From: Balanoglossus misakiensis
Lineage: Eukaryota > Hemichordata
Assembly: GCA_040954595.2 (NCBI GenBank)
Contig: CM082592.2
Location: 4,278,001-4,342,000 of the forward strand
Direction of reading: 5' to 3'
Length of the DNA: 64,000 bases
Shown: positions 35,301 through 43,312 of the stretch, piece by piece
How the letters are laid out: the number at the start of each line of letters is the position of its first letter
How positions within the stretch are numbered: the stretch's first letter is position 1
Notes under the pieces: generated by a model
Databases searched by the model: none
Seen by the model: only the letters and a program-made list of their open reading frames with translations
What the model was told of the DNA's origin: nothing
Position numbers and translations under genes: made by a program

Positions 35301-38300
35301 CCTGCAAGGTACATCATCTGTGAGTGCCAAACCATTGGGAGAGGACAGCCATTCACCATATGTATTTACACAACAAACAAACTTGCCTCCACTCTCAAAC
35401 TTCAGTATGTCATGAAAGGTACTAACATACACATATTTATCATTTCCAATGCCTATTCCCCTGGGCCTATTCTTCTGACCACCCTCACTCTGACAATTAA
35501 AGGAATACAAATACTGGTCGTCTGAATTGAAGACCTGGATACGCTTGTTGCTGCGGTCTGCAACAAATACCATCCCATCACTTCCCACTTGTATTCCCCA
35601 GGGCCAATCGAATTCCCCGTGACCTTTACCATGTGACCCAAATGACCTGATGTACCTGCCCTGCTGTGTGTAAATCCTCACACAACTCCCACTATAGTCT
35701 GTAACATAGACATTACCATTGACAGGGTTAATAGATATCCCATATGGATCCTTGAGCTCCTTTTGACCAAAGCACCTGATGACACGTCCGTTCTCATCAC
35801 TAACAACCACTTGCTTATTCTTATTATCTAAACTATGGTATTCATTGTTCTTTGAAATGGCTATGTCACATGGAGTGAAAGGCTTCTCAAAGCCTGTAAA
35901 TGTTAAGACTTTCTTGAGCCTGCCCTCTACGGTGGTTACTTGTAATCTGTTATTGTCAGTGTCAGCAGTGACAATGTCTTTGTCTTTGTTTATGGCCACA
36001 CTGTGGGGTTGATTGTACTGTCCCTCATCACTTCCTTTACTGCCGATGGTTCTCTTGTTGATGACAGATATGCTGACCGGAGACCCTGGTATTGCCTGAT
36101 TTCCTATTGTCAAGGAAACTTGATATTTACCGTCCATTTGTCCGGTCACTGTCACTCTGTGTGTGCCATCTCCGTTGTCAGATACTTTGATGTCTTCCTG
36201 TGAAGCATCAGGTTTTCTTACCTTGGCTTTCACCGGTTGTTTAGGGATGACCTGTTTTCCTGTGAGGTCTCGGGTTGTGACCAGTAGGTCTACAGAATCA
36301 CCTTTGAAGAGTTGTTTTGGAATATTTCCAACCGTGCACTTTGAGATACAGATGTCAGATTTCAGTAATCCCAGAACTCCCTGCTCACTGAAGTCGCTCT
36401 TTGGTTCAAATACAACTTCTTCATACTCTGCCTGTGGTTTAGTCGCCATGGTGATAAGTCGAGTGATATGAGATTCTGTGTCGCTTTTGGTGGAGAGAAG
36501 TTGTGCAGCGTTCCCATGATGCATCAGTGTTTCCACATAACTGCAAGTGCTTTTGATGTTGCCAACTTTTAATTCCAACTCGTCAATGTCTGCAGCTGCT
36601 GTTTTTATTTTTACTTTGTAGTTTCCATTCAACTCATCTACCAATCTCTGCTCTTCCCTCTTGATCATGTCAATGATTGCCTCTGCGTGCATTCTCACCT
36701 TCCTTTCTTCTTTCTTACAATGCTCTGTAAGATCAGTGTGTATCTGCTTGGCCTGGGTTTTGTTCTTTTCAGCTTCCTGTTCTTTCACTTTCAGTTTGTC
36801 AACCATGGCTTTCAAATTCTTACGATACTCATCTGCTGCGTCTTTCAAGTCTCTGTGCACATGTTCTGGTATGCGGTGTTTGACTATTGTACAGTTTGAA
36901 CAGACAGGCACCCGGCAGGTTTCACAGTAGAATTCAATTTCGTTTTTGGTGTGAACACTGCAATATTCTACCGCTTGTAGTGTAACAGGACTGGTTGACT
37001 GTGCTGTCTTGAATTCTTCAATGGTCATAAGCTTGTGTGTCCGTGTGGACGGTAGAATTCCGTGTGCTTTGACACAAACGTTGCAGAGATGTCTGCATTC
37101 CACGCACCAGTGAGTGGATGCATTCTCTCCACATGCCTGGCACTTGATCTCAGCCCCCTTCGCAGCATCCAGTCGTTGCCTGAACAAGTCCGTCAAGTTT
37201 GACATGAAGAAATTGGACTTGATTCCGGGAACTCCGCCTTCGGGAAGTGAGTATCGCTGTCTGCATTCCGGACAGGTGACGGATCTCGCCTTCCCAGCCA
37301 GAGTGACCAAACACGGCTCACAGAAAGTGTGCAGACATGGTAGAACTTTCGGAGATTTGAACAGCTCCAGACAGATGGTACAAGAGAGGAATTCCTCGCT
37401 GACTTTCTGTAGAAGTTTACCTTCAGTGGCAGCCGCCATTCTGTACGTCTATCCTCACAGAGAGACACAGAAAATGTTGGTAGTGTGGCTCCTTAGCTTG
37501 CCCTCGATTAGACGCTTGACGTCATCTGCATATATGTGTTCTGTAGATCAGGGTGTATGATATGCAAATAGCGTGACAATTCTGACTGATGTAGGGAGTA
37601 CACTTTTGACCACTGAGTGCCTGGGTACACGATTGTGGGTGTGTGTTTGATGTCCACTCATCTGATCTGAGGTCAAAGTAAGGTTATCTCCAAAACAATG
37701 GACTAAGTATAATAAATTGCCTGCGTGGATGTGCAGACTATTTGTTTTGTCAACTATTATGTTGATAACGATTTTGTTACTATCAACTGAAATGTTGATA
37801 ACAATTTGATACGTGTAAAATGTTTGTATTTATTTGAAGTGGAGTCTGGTTTGGTGAAGGCTGGCAAACAGTGGTCTCAATTGTTCCAAATGATGCAATA
37901 AAATATGATATGACAACCGCTGTTGAACATATTTTTGTGAGCAGAGCAACATAAAATAAACCATCAGAAAAAACCCTGAAATAAATAAAACATCAGAAGC
38001 AGCTTTTTTTCTTTGAAATAAGCCTTTTTTTCTGTTAATTTTTTTTATTGATACAATACAAGACAGACATAGAAACACAGACGATAACTGACATAAAAAC
38101 AATATATTACAAATTCAGCAGTTCGTTCAATGAGCCTCATTTGGTTCGAAACCTGGTTGACTAAGCCTTTGTTCAGTTCTTATCTGTAAAGTATTGATCG
38201 GTGTCAAAAAACTTTATTAATGACCTAGATTTAGAGATAAATGACACACTCAGCTGTTTAACGATGTCAGAGATTTCTGATAGCACACACAAGCTTCAAA

Positions 38301-41300
38301 TAGGTTTGATATAATGTTGGGCCTCTTTCGTTTTGTTTAAGAATTTTTTTTTTCAATATGCCCTGCTGACTTATTGGTGTCCTGTGTGATCAAAATATGT
38401 GTGTGTCTGTGTATGTACATGTATGTGTGTGTGTCTGTCTATCTGCCTATGTTTCTGCCTGTGTGTCTGTTTGCTTATTCAATAAACACTACATGTATGT
38501 TTTATTTTTTTTTTTTTTTGCAGTGTACATGAATCAATACAAAAGTTGTGTTTCTAATTCTCAGAATTCATATTCAGTAGTAATTATCTGAATATATTGC
38601 AACAGAAAATTAGTATCATAGGGCATCTAGGAGTGATTGGATGATTAATATTGGAACAAGCCTAATCGTGACCTGGTTGTTTTATAGTGGTGTTATTAAT
38701 TTGAAGAATTTGACTAGAATTGACTTGAAAGGATGTCCAACATAAAGCTAGACAAAAATTGAAAATGGATTATTGTACAAAATTTGCCTGTCCAGTGTGA
38801 AAGTTAAAAAACATAAAAATATCGTATCGTAAATTTGCAATTCAAAATTCTGCAAGAATGTTTTCTTTAAAAACAAGCTCAGTCAGATGTCATAGAAAAT
38901 GAGACACTAACATACATGCTAAAATTTTAATAGCATGTTGTTTCCTCAATGTGGACGTCGTATGTAAGTGGTAAGTGAAGCCTCACTGACTAAAGCACAA
39001 CTTTGTTTTGTCATTTTTTTCTCCCAACTAGTCAAATGAAGTCAATGCAACAGATGAGGACCTGGAGTCGCAGGTTACTTCAGGTAAACTCAAGTTAGCT
39101 TTGAATACTTGCGAAGGATCAACGGTCAAAATGCTTTGTAAACAAGGAAATGGTAGATTTGCTCATGCAGGCAAGGCAACAAGCCCTGTGCATTGAATCC
39201 ATCGTTATTACCTTGAAGTTCCTAAATAAGGAAGTGAAGTCAAATGGAATGTTATAATTAAAGGACAGTTTACACATTCTGACTGGTATCTCCAAGATCT
39301 GTTATATTTTGCACAGCATTTGCATAATGCAGCTGAACACCTGTCGGGAGACTGTGAGCTTGGATACGGGCCATTCTGTTTGAGAAGCCACTATTTAGTT
39401 TAACAGTATCCAACTGAACAGAGAGTTGCGTTTCTTCAAAAAGAAGTCGAGTATATGTACATGAATGTTCTCAATGTTTGTATTACACAGTCTCACTCAA
39501 GCAGAACGAAGGAGCCAGCGAGTGCTTCTGTCTGGTAGCACCGGCCAATCACCAGCAAGCTACCGTTCCCATTGGTCACTACTCCATCAAATGGAAACGG
39601 TAGGTCCTGCTATTTGCATACTGTCATGTGACCTTGTGGTTCAACAGATCGAGATTTGTCTAACGTGTTGACTGTTAAGTCTACCAGTTTTATATAACCC
39701 TTTCACCATGGTTCAGTCCAAACCCATTGTTTTCTATGGTAAGGTTGGATCTCTAACGAGGGAACTGGGGGTGAAATGGTTAAAACGGCACTCCTGTGAT
39801 TTTAGCTCCTGTTTGCCATATATGGTACATCAATTGGAGCTTATCTTACAGGGTGAAAAAAAAGTTTATATATGTAAGTGATTGTTGAAATATTTTTGCT
39901 CTTGTTCTGACACAGCCCCTAAAGATGGCTCTGAAATGTTCTAGGTCTGAAACTGGCATAAAATAAAAATCCAAGTAGATTTTGAAAAGAAAAAAAGTCT
40001 CCCAGTGATGTACAGTACTGTACATCATCTTCCGTGCAGAATGTGAACTTTGATCTTTGACCCCCGATCCATCATGCAGTGTGTTCTCCTTTCCTTTTCC
40101 AGGACTTCCTGTGGTGACAGCCTTCCGACTGTACAGACCGTGCTGGCATTGCCCAGCGTCATGGTGGAAAACATCCCACTCTTCATAGAGACCAACATGC
40201 CGTCCCATGGCATGGTCCGCGACTCCCTGCCGGTCGAATACGTCATCTACAACCGAACGGCGATCGTCCAGGAAATCGAAGCCGGCATGGAGCCCAGTGA
40301 AGCTTTCATGTTTTCTGGACACAAGCAGGTAGCTCAAACTTCTATGCGTTTCTGACTTTATCTGTCATGAAATATTACACAATGGGAAAAGATTGTGGAC
40401 CACTATAGTGGGAACAGGGGGTGAAAGGGTTAAAGGGACAAAGTCTCTCTCTTCTTCCCCTTTTTCCATTAATTATGTTTGATACAGGACACGGTTTATG
40501 TGATTCTACATGTGGATATATACTGAAATCAACGTTCGACCACACACAACTTCCGTCCCGTTAGAAAACGATTATTCATTTTGGGGAGTTTTTCACTCGT
40601 GTCTACAAGTGGGATGGCAGTTGTGTAAGGGCAGTGAGAGAGAGTCTTTGTCCCTTTAAGGTAGTACATGTACGTGCTTAAGGGATAGATTTTCAGAAAA
40701 ATGGTTGTCCCCCAAAAATGTCAAATTCTGTGCTATATTATCAATTTGTGTGAGGAGGATTTTTAAAAACAGTGTTCACCATCTTGTTTTCTCAAAAAAT
40801 CACTACCCCTATTACTTTAATTTTTCTCCGTAGACTTGACATGGAGATTGACACACATTTTGAATTTCAACTTTGAGTCAATTTGGCGCTGTCATTTTAA
40901 ATTTTTACATGTTGATCCCTATTTTTGAATTAAAGAGAGAATAATCTCAATTTTCCTTGAGCAAATAGGCGAAAAAGTTTAAGACTGATTTTTGAGGTGT
41001 GCATACTACCTTAATGGTACCATCAGTGATTAATTCAATCATGACTGTTTCTTCCAATCCTATCAATAACAGAGATTTTCCGGTCTTCCTCTCAAATCAG
41101 GTCTGTTTTAGAATGTTGCCAGGCAACAACCAGAAGCTGACGTACAACCTGTATCCCTTAGTTCCTGGTTATGTGAAGTTGCCGCGGTTACACATCAGTA
41201 TGCCCCGTTACCCCGGAGTGGCGGATGATCTCGGGGGACGGATGCTTCCAACTCATGTCTTTATCAAGGTGAGTCCAGCCTCACTGGGTGATACCATTCT

Positions 41301-41549
41301 CAGGATGGGGATGTCCAATCACTCAATGTTGACATTATTGAATTTCTTCTGAATACCACAATGGAACAATATTTGGTACTTACCAAAAATTAAATAATGG
41401 AAGTGTTCATATGTAATGTTCATGTACAGGGTGTGAGCTGAGTTGTAACTTGCCGTGTTAATGCTTTAAGGCTGAATTTCTTCAATGTGATTTCTCTTCT
41501 TTTCCAGCCACAAGGCCGAGAAGGGGTTCAGGAGACGGTCAAAGGGTGA
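16501..41549 (+). CDS. TRAPPC11: Trafficking protein particle complex subunit 11 (TRAPPC11, foie gras)
   Basis: Thirty exons join in frame to 1139 residues (human 1133): 16501-16719, 16954-17126, 17496-17566, 18034-18148, 18520-18619, 18914-18987, 19334-19430, 19859-19992, 20579-20720, 21232-21402, 21655-21733, 21909-21963, 22336-22416, 22744-22808, 22977-23038, 23411-23543, 23693-23765, 23889-24114, 24536-24717, 25308-25433, 25829-25875, 26156-26247, 26466-26597, 27102-27167, 27343-27450, 39032-39083, 39491-39599, 40103-40328, 41101-41268, 41508-41549. TRAPPC11 belongs to the metazoan TRAPPIII complex acting in ER-Golgi transport, autophagy and N-glycosylation. Diagnostic blocks: [40 protein letters not shown], the foie gras domain (about residues 260-520, e.g. 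[17 protein letters not shown]) and the C-terminal gryzun region ([22 protein letters not shown]). Intron 18 is GC-AG (GAG/gcaagt); exon 2 has a tandem cag-cag acceptor; exon 14 needs the second of two overlapping GT donors (22809) to stay in frame. Intron 25 is 11.6 kb and holds two antisense genes. Confidence 0.96.
17157..17301. repeat. (GTT)n(GGT)n(GAT)n trinucleotide microsatellite
   Basis: A compound trinucleotide tract in TRAPPC11 intron 2, passing from GTT to GGT to GAT, then GGT and GAT again. Open frames reading poly-Met, poly-His or poly-Ile across it are artefacts. Confidence 0.95.
17703..17839. mobile_element. 137-bp MITE with perfect 18-bp terminal inverted repeats
   Basis: TACTGTAAAACGGGTTAT (17703-17720) and its exact reverse complement ATAACCCGTTTTACAGTA (17822-17839) bound a short AT-rich element in TRAPPC11 intron 3. 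The ends carry TA, compatible with TA target duplication of Tc1/mariner-like elements. No coding capacity. Confidence 0.8.
19711..19803. mobile_element. About 90-bp foldback MITE, copy in TRAPPC11 intron 7
   Basis: Reads ttagcctttcaccccc ... ggtgaaagggatcaa, with internal ttgaaaacaatgg. It is a near match, in opposite orientation, to 39695-39782. Terminal inverted repeats of about 13 bp are imperfect. Confidence 0.6.
27451..27582. other. Start of TRAPPC11 intron 25, left of the TRIM cluster
   Basis: Begins with donor gtcagt immediately after the codons for HLSL. No other feature is seen before the tetranucleotide tract. Confidence 0.6.
27583..27696. repeat. (GGAT)n/(GAAT)n tetranucleotide microsatellite
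   Basis: GGAT and GAAT repeats at the left edge of the first TRIM duplication unit. A shorter GGAT tract occupies the matching position of the second unit (33599-33646). Confidence 0.9.
27697..29261. repeat. 3' flank of TRIM gene A, part of a tandem duplication
   Basis: AT-rich non-coding sequence that aligns along most of its length with 33647-35249, for example tgaatacctctaaatatatg and gttaacattaatctggtgtg in both. It contains no separate gene. Together with the TRIM gene and its upstream region it forms the left duplication unit, about 27.6-31.9 kb. Confidence 0.75.
29262..31463 (-). CDS. TRIM-NHL protein A (TRIM2/3/71-like), intronless, 733 aa
   Basis: A single uninterrupted frame from MAAATEGKL to a TGA. 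Domains: RING finger about residues 20-60 ([25 protein letters not shown]), B-box-like zinc region about 97-126 ([16 protein letters not shown]), B-box 2 about 158-200 ([25 protein letters not shown]), coiled coil about 205-320, a filamin-type Ig repeat about 355-455 ([19 protein letters not shown]), then an NHL propeller to the end ([50 protein letters not shown]). TRIM-NHL proteins are RING E3 ubiquitin ligases whose NHL module binds protein or RNA. The gene lies antisense inside TRAPPC11 intron 25. Its 5' side has a pyrimidine-rich stretch then gacgtacag directly before aATGG, a possible acceptor for a non-coding 5' exon. The lack of coding introns suggests ancestral retroposition, although many invertebrate TRIM-NHL genes are intronless. 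Confidence 0.93.
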   Translation of the reverse strand: MAAATEGKLVQKVSEEFLSCTICLELFKSPKVLPCLHTFCEPCLVTLAGKARSVTCPECRQRYSLPEGGVRGIKSNFFMSNLTDLFKQRLDAEKGAEIKCQACGENASTHWCVECRHLCNVCVKAHGILPATRTHKLMTIEEFKTAQSTSPVTLQAVEYCSVHNENKIEFYCETCQVPVCSNCTIVKHRIPEHVHRDLKDAADEYRKNLKAMVDKLKVKEQEAEKNKSLAKQIHSDLTEHCKKEERKVRMHAEKIINKIKREEQRLVDELNGNYKVKIKTAAADIDELELKVGNIKSTCSYVETLMHHGNAAQLLSTKSDTESHISRLITMATKPQAEYEEVVFEPKSDFSEQGILGLLKSDICISKCTVGNVPEQQIKGDSVDLLVTTRDLTGKQVIPKQPVKAKVRKPDASQEDIKVSDNGDGTHRLTVTGQMDGKYQVSLTIGDQAIPGSPVSIPFKKGLLRTIGKQGSDEGQYNKPHSVAINKDKDIVTADTDNNRLQVTTIEGRLKKVLTFTGFEEPFTPCDIAISKNNEYHSLDDKNKQVVVSDENGHVIRCFGQKELKNPYGISISPVNGNVYVTEYVFSGYCVRIYTQQGRYIRSFGSHGKGQGEFRLPWGIQVGNDGMVFVADFSNQRIQVFNSDDQYLYSFDCQGEGGQKNNPRGIGIGNDKYVYVSAGGSILKFESGGKFVCCVNTYGESLFYAIGLALTDDVPCRVVVADRDNHCIKVFVQ
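31464..31940 (-). promoter_or_regulatory. Upstream region of TRIM gene A
   Basis: Conserved with the upstream region of TRIM gene B (37440-37900), for example gtacacgattgtgggtgtgt and gatctgaggtca, and partly with a third copy at 32540-32790. Conservation here extends beyond the coding region, as expected of a segmental tandem duplication carrying the promoter. Confidence 0.5.
32540..32790 (-). repeat. Relic of a third TRIM upstream region without a TRIM gene
   Basis: Contains gcgattgtgggtgtgtttga, actcacctgatctgaggtca, gagaaaggttatctcca, cctgcatggg, atgttgataac and cagtctggtttggtaaggc in the same order as 31655-31920 and 37630-37870. No TRIM coding sequence adjoins it, so it looks like a partial duplicate or the remains of a deleted third gene. 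Confidence 0.7.
32791..33598. other. Spacer between TRIM duplication units
   Basis: No coding frame or recognised repeat was identified. Confidence 0.4.
33599..33646. repeat. (GGAT)n microsatellite
   Basis: Short tract at the left edge of the second TRIM unit, matching 27583-27696 in position. Confidence 0.85.
33647..35249. repeat. 3' flank of TRIM gene B, second duplication unit
   Basis: Aligns with 27697-29261. It differs by a 210-bp insertion at 34001-34210. No separate gene is seen. Confidence 0.75.
34001..34210. mobile_element. 210-bp foldback insertion present in only one TRIM flank
   Basis: Unit A reads tacagtttta directly followed by tgctctcatg (28231-28250). In unit B these two phrases are separated by 210 bp. 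The insert ends with TA on each side and its ends are imperfectly inverted (tcctgaaaaaaat near the left; attttgttcagga near the right), with facing ttgacctctgtatgacctc and aggtcatgtggaggtca inside. This fits a TA-targeting foldback or MITE element. Confidence 0.55.
35250..37439 (-). CDS. TRIM-NHL protein B (TRIM2/3/71-like), intronless, 729 aa
   Basis: Tandem paralogue of TRIM A in the same orientation, with the same domain order: RING, B-box-like zinc region, B-box 2, coiled coil, filamin repeat, NHL propeller. The first 100 residues differ from A at only four positions by my reading. The last 43 residues differ at nine (for example [12 protein letters not shown] versus [12 protein letters not shown] and ANTNSH versus ADRDNH). 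A short indel lies between the filamin and NHL modules ([11 protein letters not shown] versus [13 protein letters not shown]) and another in the propeller ([11 protein letters not shown] versus [13 protein letters not shown]). All RING and B-box Cys/His ligands are kept and the frame is intact, so it appears functional. Likely an E3 ligase with altered NHL specificity. The gene is nested antisense in TRAPPC11 intron 25. Confidence 0.93.
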   Translation of the reverse strand: MAAATEGKLLQKVSEEFLSCTICLELFKSPKVLPCLHTFCEPCLVTLAGKARSVTCPECRQRYSLPEGGVPGIKSNFFMSNLTDLFRQRLDAAKGAEIKCQACGENASTHWCVECRHLCNVCVKAHGILPSTRTHKLMTIEEFKTAQSTSPVTLQAVEYCSVHTKNEIEFYCETCRVPVCSNCTIVKHRIPEHVHRDLKDAADEYRKNLKAMVDKLKVKEQEAEKNKTQAKQIHTDLTEHCKKEERKVRMHAEAIIDMIKREEQRLVDELNGNYKVKIKTAAADIDELELKVGNIKSTCSYVETLMHHGNAAQLLSTKSDTESHITRLITMATKPQAEYEEVVFEPKSDFSEQGVLGLLKSDICISKCTVGNIPKQLFKGDSVDLLVTTRDLTGKQVIPKQPVKAKVRKPDASQEDIKVSDNGDGTHRVTVTGQMDGKYQVSLTIGNQAIPGSPVSISVINKRTIGSKGSDEGQYNQPHSVAINKDKDIVTADTDNNRLQVTTVEGRLKKVLTFTGFEKPFTPCDIAISKNNEYHSLDNKNKQVVVSDENGRVIRCFGQKELKDPYGISINPVNGNVYVTDYSGSCVRIYTQQGRYIRSFGSHGKGHGEFDWPWGIQVGSDGMVFVADRSNKRIQVFNSDDQYLYSFNCQSEGGQKNRPRGIGIGNDKYVYVSTFHDILKFESGGKFVCCVNTYGEWLSSPNGLALTDDVPCRVVVANTNSHCIKVFVQ
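37440..37900 (-). promoter_or_regulatory. Upstream region of TRIM gene B
   Basis: Matches the upstream region of TRIM A, including the pyrimidine tract and tacag immediately before aATGG, and the blocks near 37630-37870 that recur at 32540-32790. Confidence 0.5.
37901..39031. other. Right part of TRAPPC11 intron 25
   Basis: AT-rich intron sequence with a short TG-rich tract (38397-38470) and a T-run near 38502-38519. It ends at the acceptor cccaactag before exon 26. No gene is seen. Confidence 0.5.
39695..39782. mobile_element. About 88-bp foldback MITE in TRAPPC11 intron 27
   Basis: Bounded by TAACCCTTTCACC and GGTGAAATGGTTA (imperfect inverted repeats). It is related to 19711-19803, and its right end resembles 40412-40433 (agggggtgaaagggttaa). 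Confidence 0.65.
40434..40655. mobile_element. 222-bp piggyBac-type MITE with TTAA target-site duplication
   Basis: AGGGACAAAGTCTCTCTC (40434-40451) and GAGAGAGTCTTTGTCCCT (40638-40655) are terminal inverted repeats with one mismatch. TTAA flanks both sides (40430-40433, 40656-40659). It lies in TRAPPC11 intron 28, immediately after what looks like one end of the 88-bp MITE family. Confidence 0.8.
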
Positions 41550-42400
41550 TCGCGCAAGAAAACCACCGCAATTCGGAACACTTCTGGAGAAAATGAGGTT
41601 TTGGTGTAATTGCCAGGAATGTGCACCAAATGGAGTTGTCAATTGTAGTTGTATCGGTGCGAATGCTGGACTACACAGCTTTGTCCGATACCTGGTTCCA
41701 TGTGTGTGATTATGTTGGCAACGGTGCCTCAGGCGATTAGCTTACATCACCAAAGATGAATTTTTATCGAAATTCCACGTTACCTATTCTGTATATACAC
41801 AAGTTAATGAAATCAAATTAAGCTTTTTTTCTTTCACAAAAACTGAGCTACTCAGTTTTCATGCGTAGAAAGTTGAAAGTAAAAGTAAAAATATGACAGT
41901 CAGAGAAAATTGCAAATGTCTTGGGTTTGGTTTAAGTCCCCTGTAAAATTGGGGGGTCTTCTTGAATCTTCAATTTGTGATAATTGGGAAGGTGCTTGTA
42001 TTATTGTTAAATCAGCTCAAAAAGATTTAGAGTAGAATTATAACGATATTGGCATTTGAAGTTTGAAACTCGGTGAGTTGTTTTAGCTTAACATTGTTAA
42101 GACATAGAACTTTTATAGTATTTGCAGAATGCTTCAAAATTAAAATTCTCAATGTAATGAATTTGGGACTCTATATTGGGCATCTTGTACTATTGTGGTG
42201 TGAAGAACAGATGGTCTAGACATCTCTGCATTAGTTTTCACTAATTCTCCATGTCAAATCTTTGCAGGTGTGTCATCGGCCAGTTACAGATCAAGAAATA
42301 TTGTGCAATATTCAGTCAGCAAAGCGCGATGAAATGCAACTTCATCAAGCAACCTGAGAGGTTATCGGTGCCGATTGTAATAAAGATTCTTTATCTCAGA
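41550..42400 (+). terminator. TRAPPC11: TRAPPC11 3' UTR with polyadenylation signal
   Basis: Non-coding sequence following the TGA at 41547. A canonical AATAAA is at 42379-42384 (gattgtaataaagattctt). No earlier canonical signal was noticed, so a 3' UTR of about 850 nt is the simplest reading. Confidence 0.5.
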
Positions 42401-43238
42401 GCGATATGTGCAAAGACCATTATTGCATTCTGTACAGTGTATGCAAATGCCATGGTGAGTCTGGATCTAGTCTAGCTCGAAGCTGTTCAGCAAACAACCA
42501 CTGGCTGTGAGGTCAGGCTGGTACAAAATACTTATGGAACAAGCAAGCTCATGTCATCAGGGTCAAACTAAGTTTTCTCTAAATTCTACAAGGCAAGAAG
42601 ACGACTTGAAGAGCGCCCTCTATCGGCGTCGATTGTCAACACATCATTCACAGTGGTCAGCGAATGCAATCTGTTTGGCAGTGTTGCGTCTGTAAGCTTT
42701 GACAGGATGTCGTGGCATAAGGGTGTACCGGGTACTAGACAAAATATTTGACAAAAAAAGGGATTTCTTTTAGTCAATGATGCTGCATGATATAAGCACA
42801 CGATGACAGGGCTTGGCACGACACTATTTCGGACACAGCGTTATTTTGTCCGTTTTTTTTTTCAGTCAAGAAGAACTTTTCTAGATGTTAAGAGATAGGA
42901 GACTAGTTCGTTTCCCACATCAAGATTAACATTCATTCAGATGCTGGCAACATTAACATATGACCCGAAATTCGACCTGTGTGCCGTACCACCTGTTGGA
43001 ATGTGAAGTGATACGATTCTTCGGTTTTAAATAATTCTGTTGGGTCAAACGGGGATTTTTCTGTTGTCATCTTATCAAATCAGCTTATGGCATTGGCTAT
43101 ATGCAATTTCTGTAACCAGAGTCTCTGGTTTGGCGCATGCGCATAAGACGCTCGTCGCCCTTTAAAGTCAAACTCAACTAAATGGAATCGAATTTACGTT
43201 TATTCCCACTGCCGTTTCTTCATCACTGCGTGTCTATC
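42401..43238. other. Intergenic, no gene seen
   Basis: Short open frames only. No RNA gene or repeat recognised. Confidence 0.4.
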
Positions 43239-43303
43239 AGCCTGGTCTCCATACCCAGTGTGTTTTAGATAGACTCACACACTGGGTATGGAGTCCAGGC
43301 TTA
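43239..43303. mobile_element. 65-bp hairpin mini-element with 9-bp direct repeats
   Basis: 43239-43263 (starting AGCCTGG) is the reverse complement of 43277-43301 (ending CCAGGCT) except for one base, leaving a loop of 13 nt. The direct repeat GTGTCTATC flanks it exactly (43230-43238, 43304-43312), indicating transposition with an 8-9 bp target duplication, as in hAT or Mutator-like MITEs. Confidence 0.7.
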
Positions 43304-43312
43304 GTGTCTATC

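Noticed and set aside
38149-38159. GGTTCGAAACC, a perfect tRNA B-box
   Set aside because: No A-box or cloverleaf could be built in the 50-60 bases upstream, and no terminator pattern follows.
43239-43303. Conserved microRNA precursor
   Set aside because: The exact direct repeats flanking the hairpin point to a transposable element; no known microRNA seed family was recognised.
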